6,432 nt of DNA from Candidatus Zhuqueibacterota bacterium (lineage in GTDB: Bacteria; Zhuqueibacterota; Zhuqueibacteria; Residuimicrobiales; Krinioviventaceae), in NCBI GenBank assembly GCA_003854995.1, contig RQOI01000551.1, forward strand, positions 1 through 6,432, given 5' to 3'. Positions within the stretch are counted from its first letter, which is position 1, and every line of letters starts with the position of its first letter. The position numbers and the translations under genes were made by a program. This document shows positions 5,386-6,432 of this stretch, one piece after another. The notes beneath the pieces are model-generated. The model was not told the origin of the DNA and searched no databases. It worked only from the letters and a program-made list of their open reading frames with translations.

Positions 5386-6432
5386 ATGCATCGACACCGC
5401 AGAAATAACGAACAATCAAATCCGCTGCCGGCTAAAAAAAAGAGTCGAAAATACCTTCTACCGATCATCGGATTTATCTCTCTCGTCTGGTTTCTGCTGC
5501 GGGTTATGCCAAAACCGAGTCGCGCCGCCTATCCCTGTCAGCGCGTCGCCTTCCCGCTGGCGTCCGGCTTTGTGCTATGGGTGGCGGGTCTCTCTTCCTC
5601 TATTTTGATGGGCAAGAAATTAAAAAAGCACATTGCATCGCGTCGATTTGCACAGGCTGTGACTGCGCTTCTGCTCCTGGTCGCCCTCCTTGGCTTCAGC
5701 TTTTTACAGACGCCCTCCTTGCCGGCCTTGGCTCGGGACGATCCCTTTGTGCCAATCGATGCGCCCAATTCTCCCATGGGTGCTGCAAAAGGCCTTTTCC
5801 CCGGACGGGTCGTCTGGGCGCATGATCCCGATGCCACCAGCTGGGACGGCGCCGGCTATTGGTCCGATGACGCATATACAAATCAAGCCATTGTCGACGA
5901 CATGGTGTCGCAATCGCTGCGCGATCTCACCGGCACGCCGAGTGATGCCGCCGCCTGGGAGGCGCTCTTTCGCCATTTCAACAGCACCCATGGCAATGGC
6001 GATGTCAGCTATCAAAGCGGTGAAAAAATCGCGATAAAATTAAACCTGAATGCCTGCAACACGCACGGCAGTAATCGCAATAACTATTACAGTTCTCCCC
6101 AGGGTGCCTTCGCCATGCTGCAGCAACTGGTTGAAAATGCCGGTGTAAAAGCCGAAAATATTACCTTTTTCGACGCAACGCGCTTCATCCCCAGAGAGAT
6201 ATTTGACAAATGCAAGGCAGCCTACCCAACCGTCCTCTTTGCTGATTGGGAGGGCGGCGACGGTCGCATCAAAGTGCAACGGAATTTGACAGCGCAGATC
6301 ATATTTTCGCAACCACTGACTCTCGAACCGGATGGCGGCAATCCTGCCTATGTCCCGACCTGCGTCAGCGAAGCAAAATATCTCATCAATATGGGACAAC
6401 TGAAAGGCCACAACCTCGCCGGCATCACCCTG
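5386..6432 (+). CDS. Membrane-anchored DUF362 protein (3' end beyond window)
   Basis: 349 codons are visible and the frame is open at the right edge. ATG 5386 has GGAG 8 nt upstream. The N-terminus is strongly basic (RHRR, KKKSRK), followed by three probable membrane helices at about residues 23-41, 55-75 and 89-107. A basic loop, GKKLKKH (76-82), lies between the second and third helices. By the positive-inside rule the N-terminus is cytoplasmic and everything after residue 107 is periplasmic. A PSRAAYPCQR motif (44-53) sits between helices 1 and 2. The DUF362 region starts near GRVVWAHDPDATSWDG and shows YQSGEKIAIKLNLN, SSPQGAFAMLQQLVENAGV and, at the edge, YLINMGQLKGHNLAGITL, which is characteristic of DUF362 (PF04015). 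The biochemical role of this family is not established. Some members carry ferredoxin-type iron-sulfur motifs; no CxxCxxC cluster is visible in the part seen here. I do not assign a function. Confidence 0.85.
   Translation, partial: MHRHRRNNEQSNPLPAKKKSRKYLLPIIGFISLVWFLLRVMPKPSRAAYPCQRVAFPLASGFVLWVAGLSSSILMGKKLKKHIASRRFAQAVTALLLLVALLGFSFLQTPSLPALARDDPFVPIDAPNSPMGAAKGLFPGRVVWAHDPDATSWDGAGYWSDDAYTNQAIVDDMVSQSLRDLTGTPSDAAAWEALFRHFNSTHGNGDVSYQSGEKIAIKLNLNACNTHGSNRNNYYSSPQGAFAMLQQLVENAGVKAENITFFDATRFIPREIFDKCKAAYPTVLFADWEGGDGRIKVQRNLTAQIIFSQPLTLEPDGGNPAYVPTCVSEAKYLINMGQLKGHNLAGITL

Overview
The window looks like a piece of chromosome from a Gram-negative bacterium of the Fibrobacterota-Chlorobiota-Bacteroidota (FCB) superphylum. 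A Calditrichota, KSB1 or Ignavibacteria-like lineage fits better than a classical Bacteroidota, but this is inference. The main clue is a secreted esterase that ends in a type IX secretion-type C-terminal domain opening with YQNYPNPFNPSTTISF, the wording common in those phyla. Several starts have Shine-Dalgarno sequences, and the tRNA promoter matches TTGACA-17-TATATT, although its -10 region also reads TATATTTG and so fits the Bacteroidota TAnnTTTG pattern.

Layout, left to right. Positions 1-994 (minus) hold a secreted glycoside hydrolase family 10 (xylanase-type) protein that runs off the left edge. Its fold-defining sequence is well preserved, but the catalytic nucleophile and several other active-site residues are replaced. 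Next, also on minus, come a terminator hairpin (1182-1199), a tRNA-Leu with anticodon CAA (1220-1303) and its promoter (1334-1362). On plus there follow a secreted protein of unknown function with a beta-strand-rich, barrel-like C-terminal half (1451-2236) and a three-part secreted esterase (2336-3970): CBM4/9-like module, alpha/beta-hydrolase with Ser-Asp-His triad, and sorting domain. A convergent minus-strand gene encodes a GT4-type glycosyltransferase (4106-5206 or 5212). Divergent from it, a membrane-anchored DUF362 protein (5386 onward) runs off the right edge.

The shared theme is extracellular carbohydrate chemistry. A GH10-like protein and a CBM-linked esterase are both exported, and these two families often act together on decorated xylan. 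The barrel-like protein may sit in the outer membrane. The glycosyltransferase and the DUF362 protein have no clear functional tie to the left half. Apart from the possible pair 1451-2236/2336-3970, the genes alternate in strand and do not form one operon. No CRISPR array, insertion sequence or phage gene is visible. The most unusual item is the GH10 protein, which looks like a pseudoenzyme in an intact reading frame.
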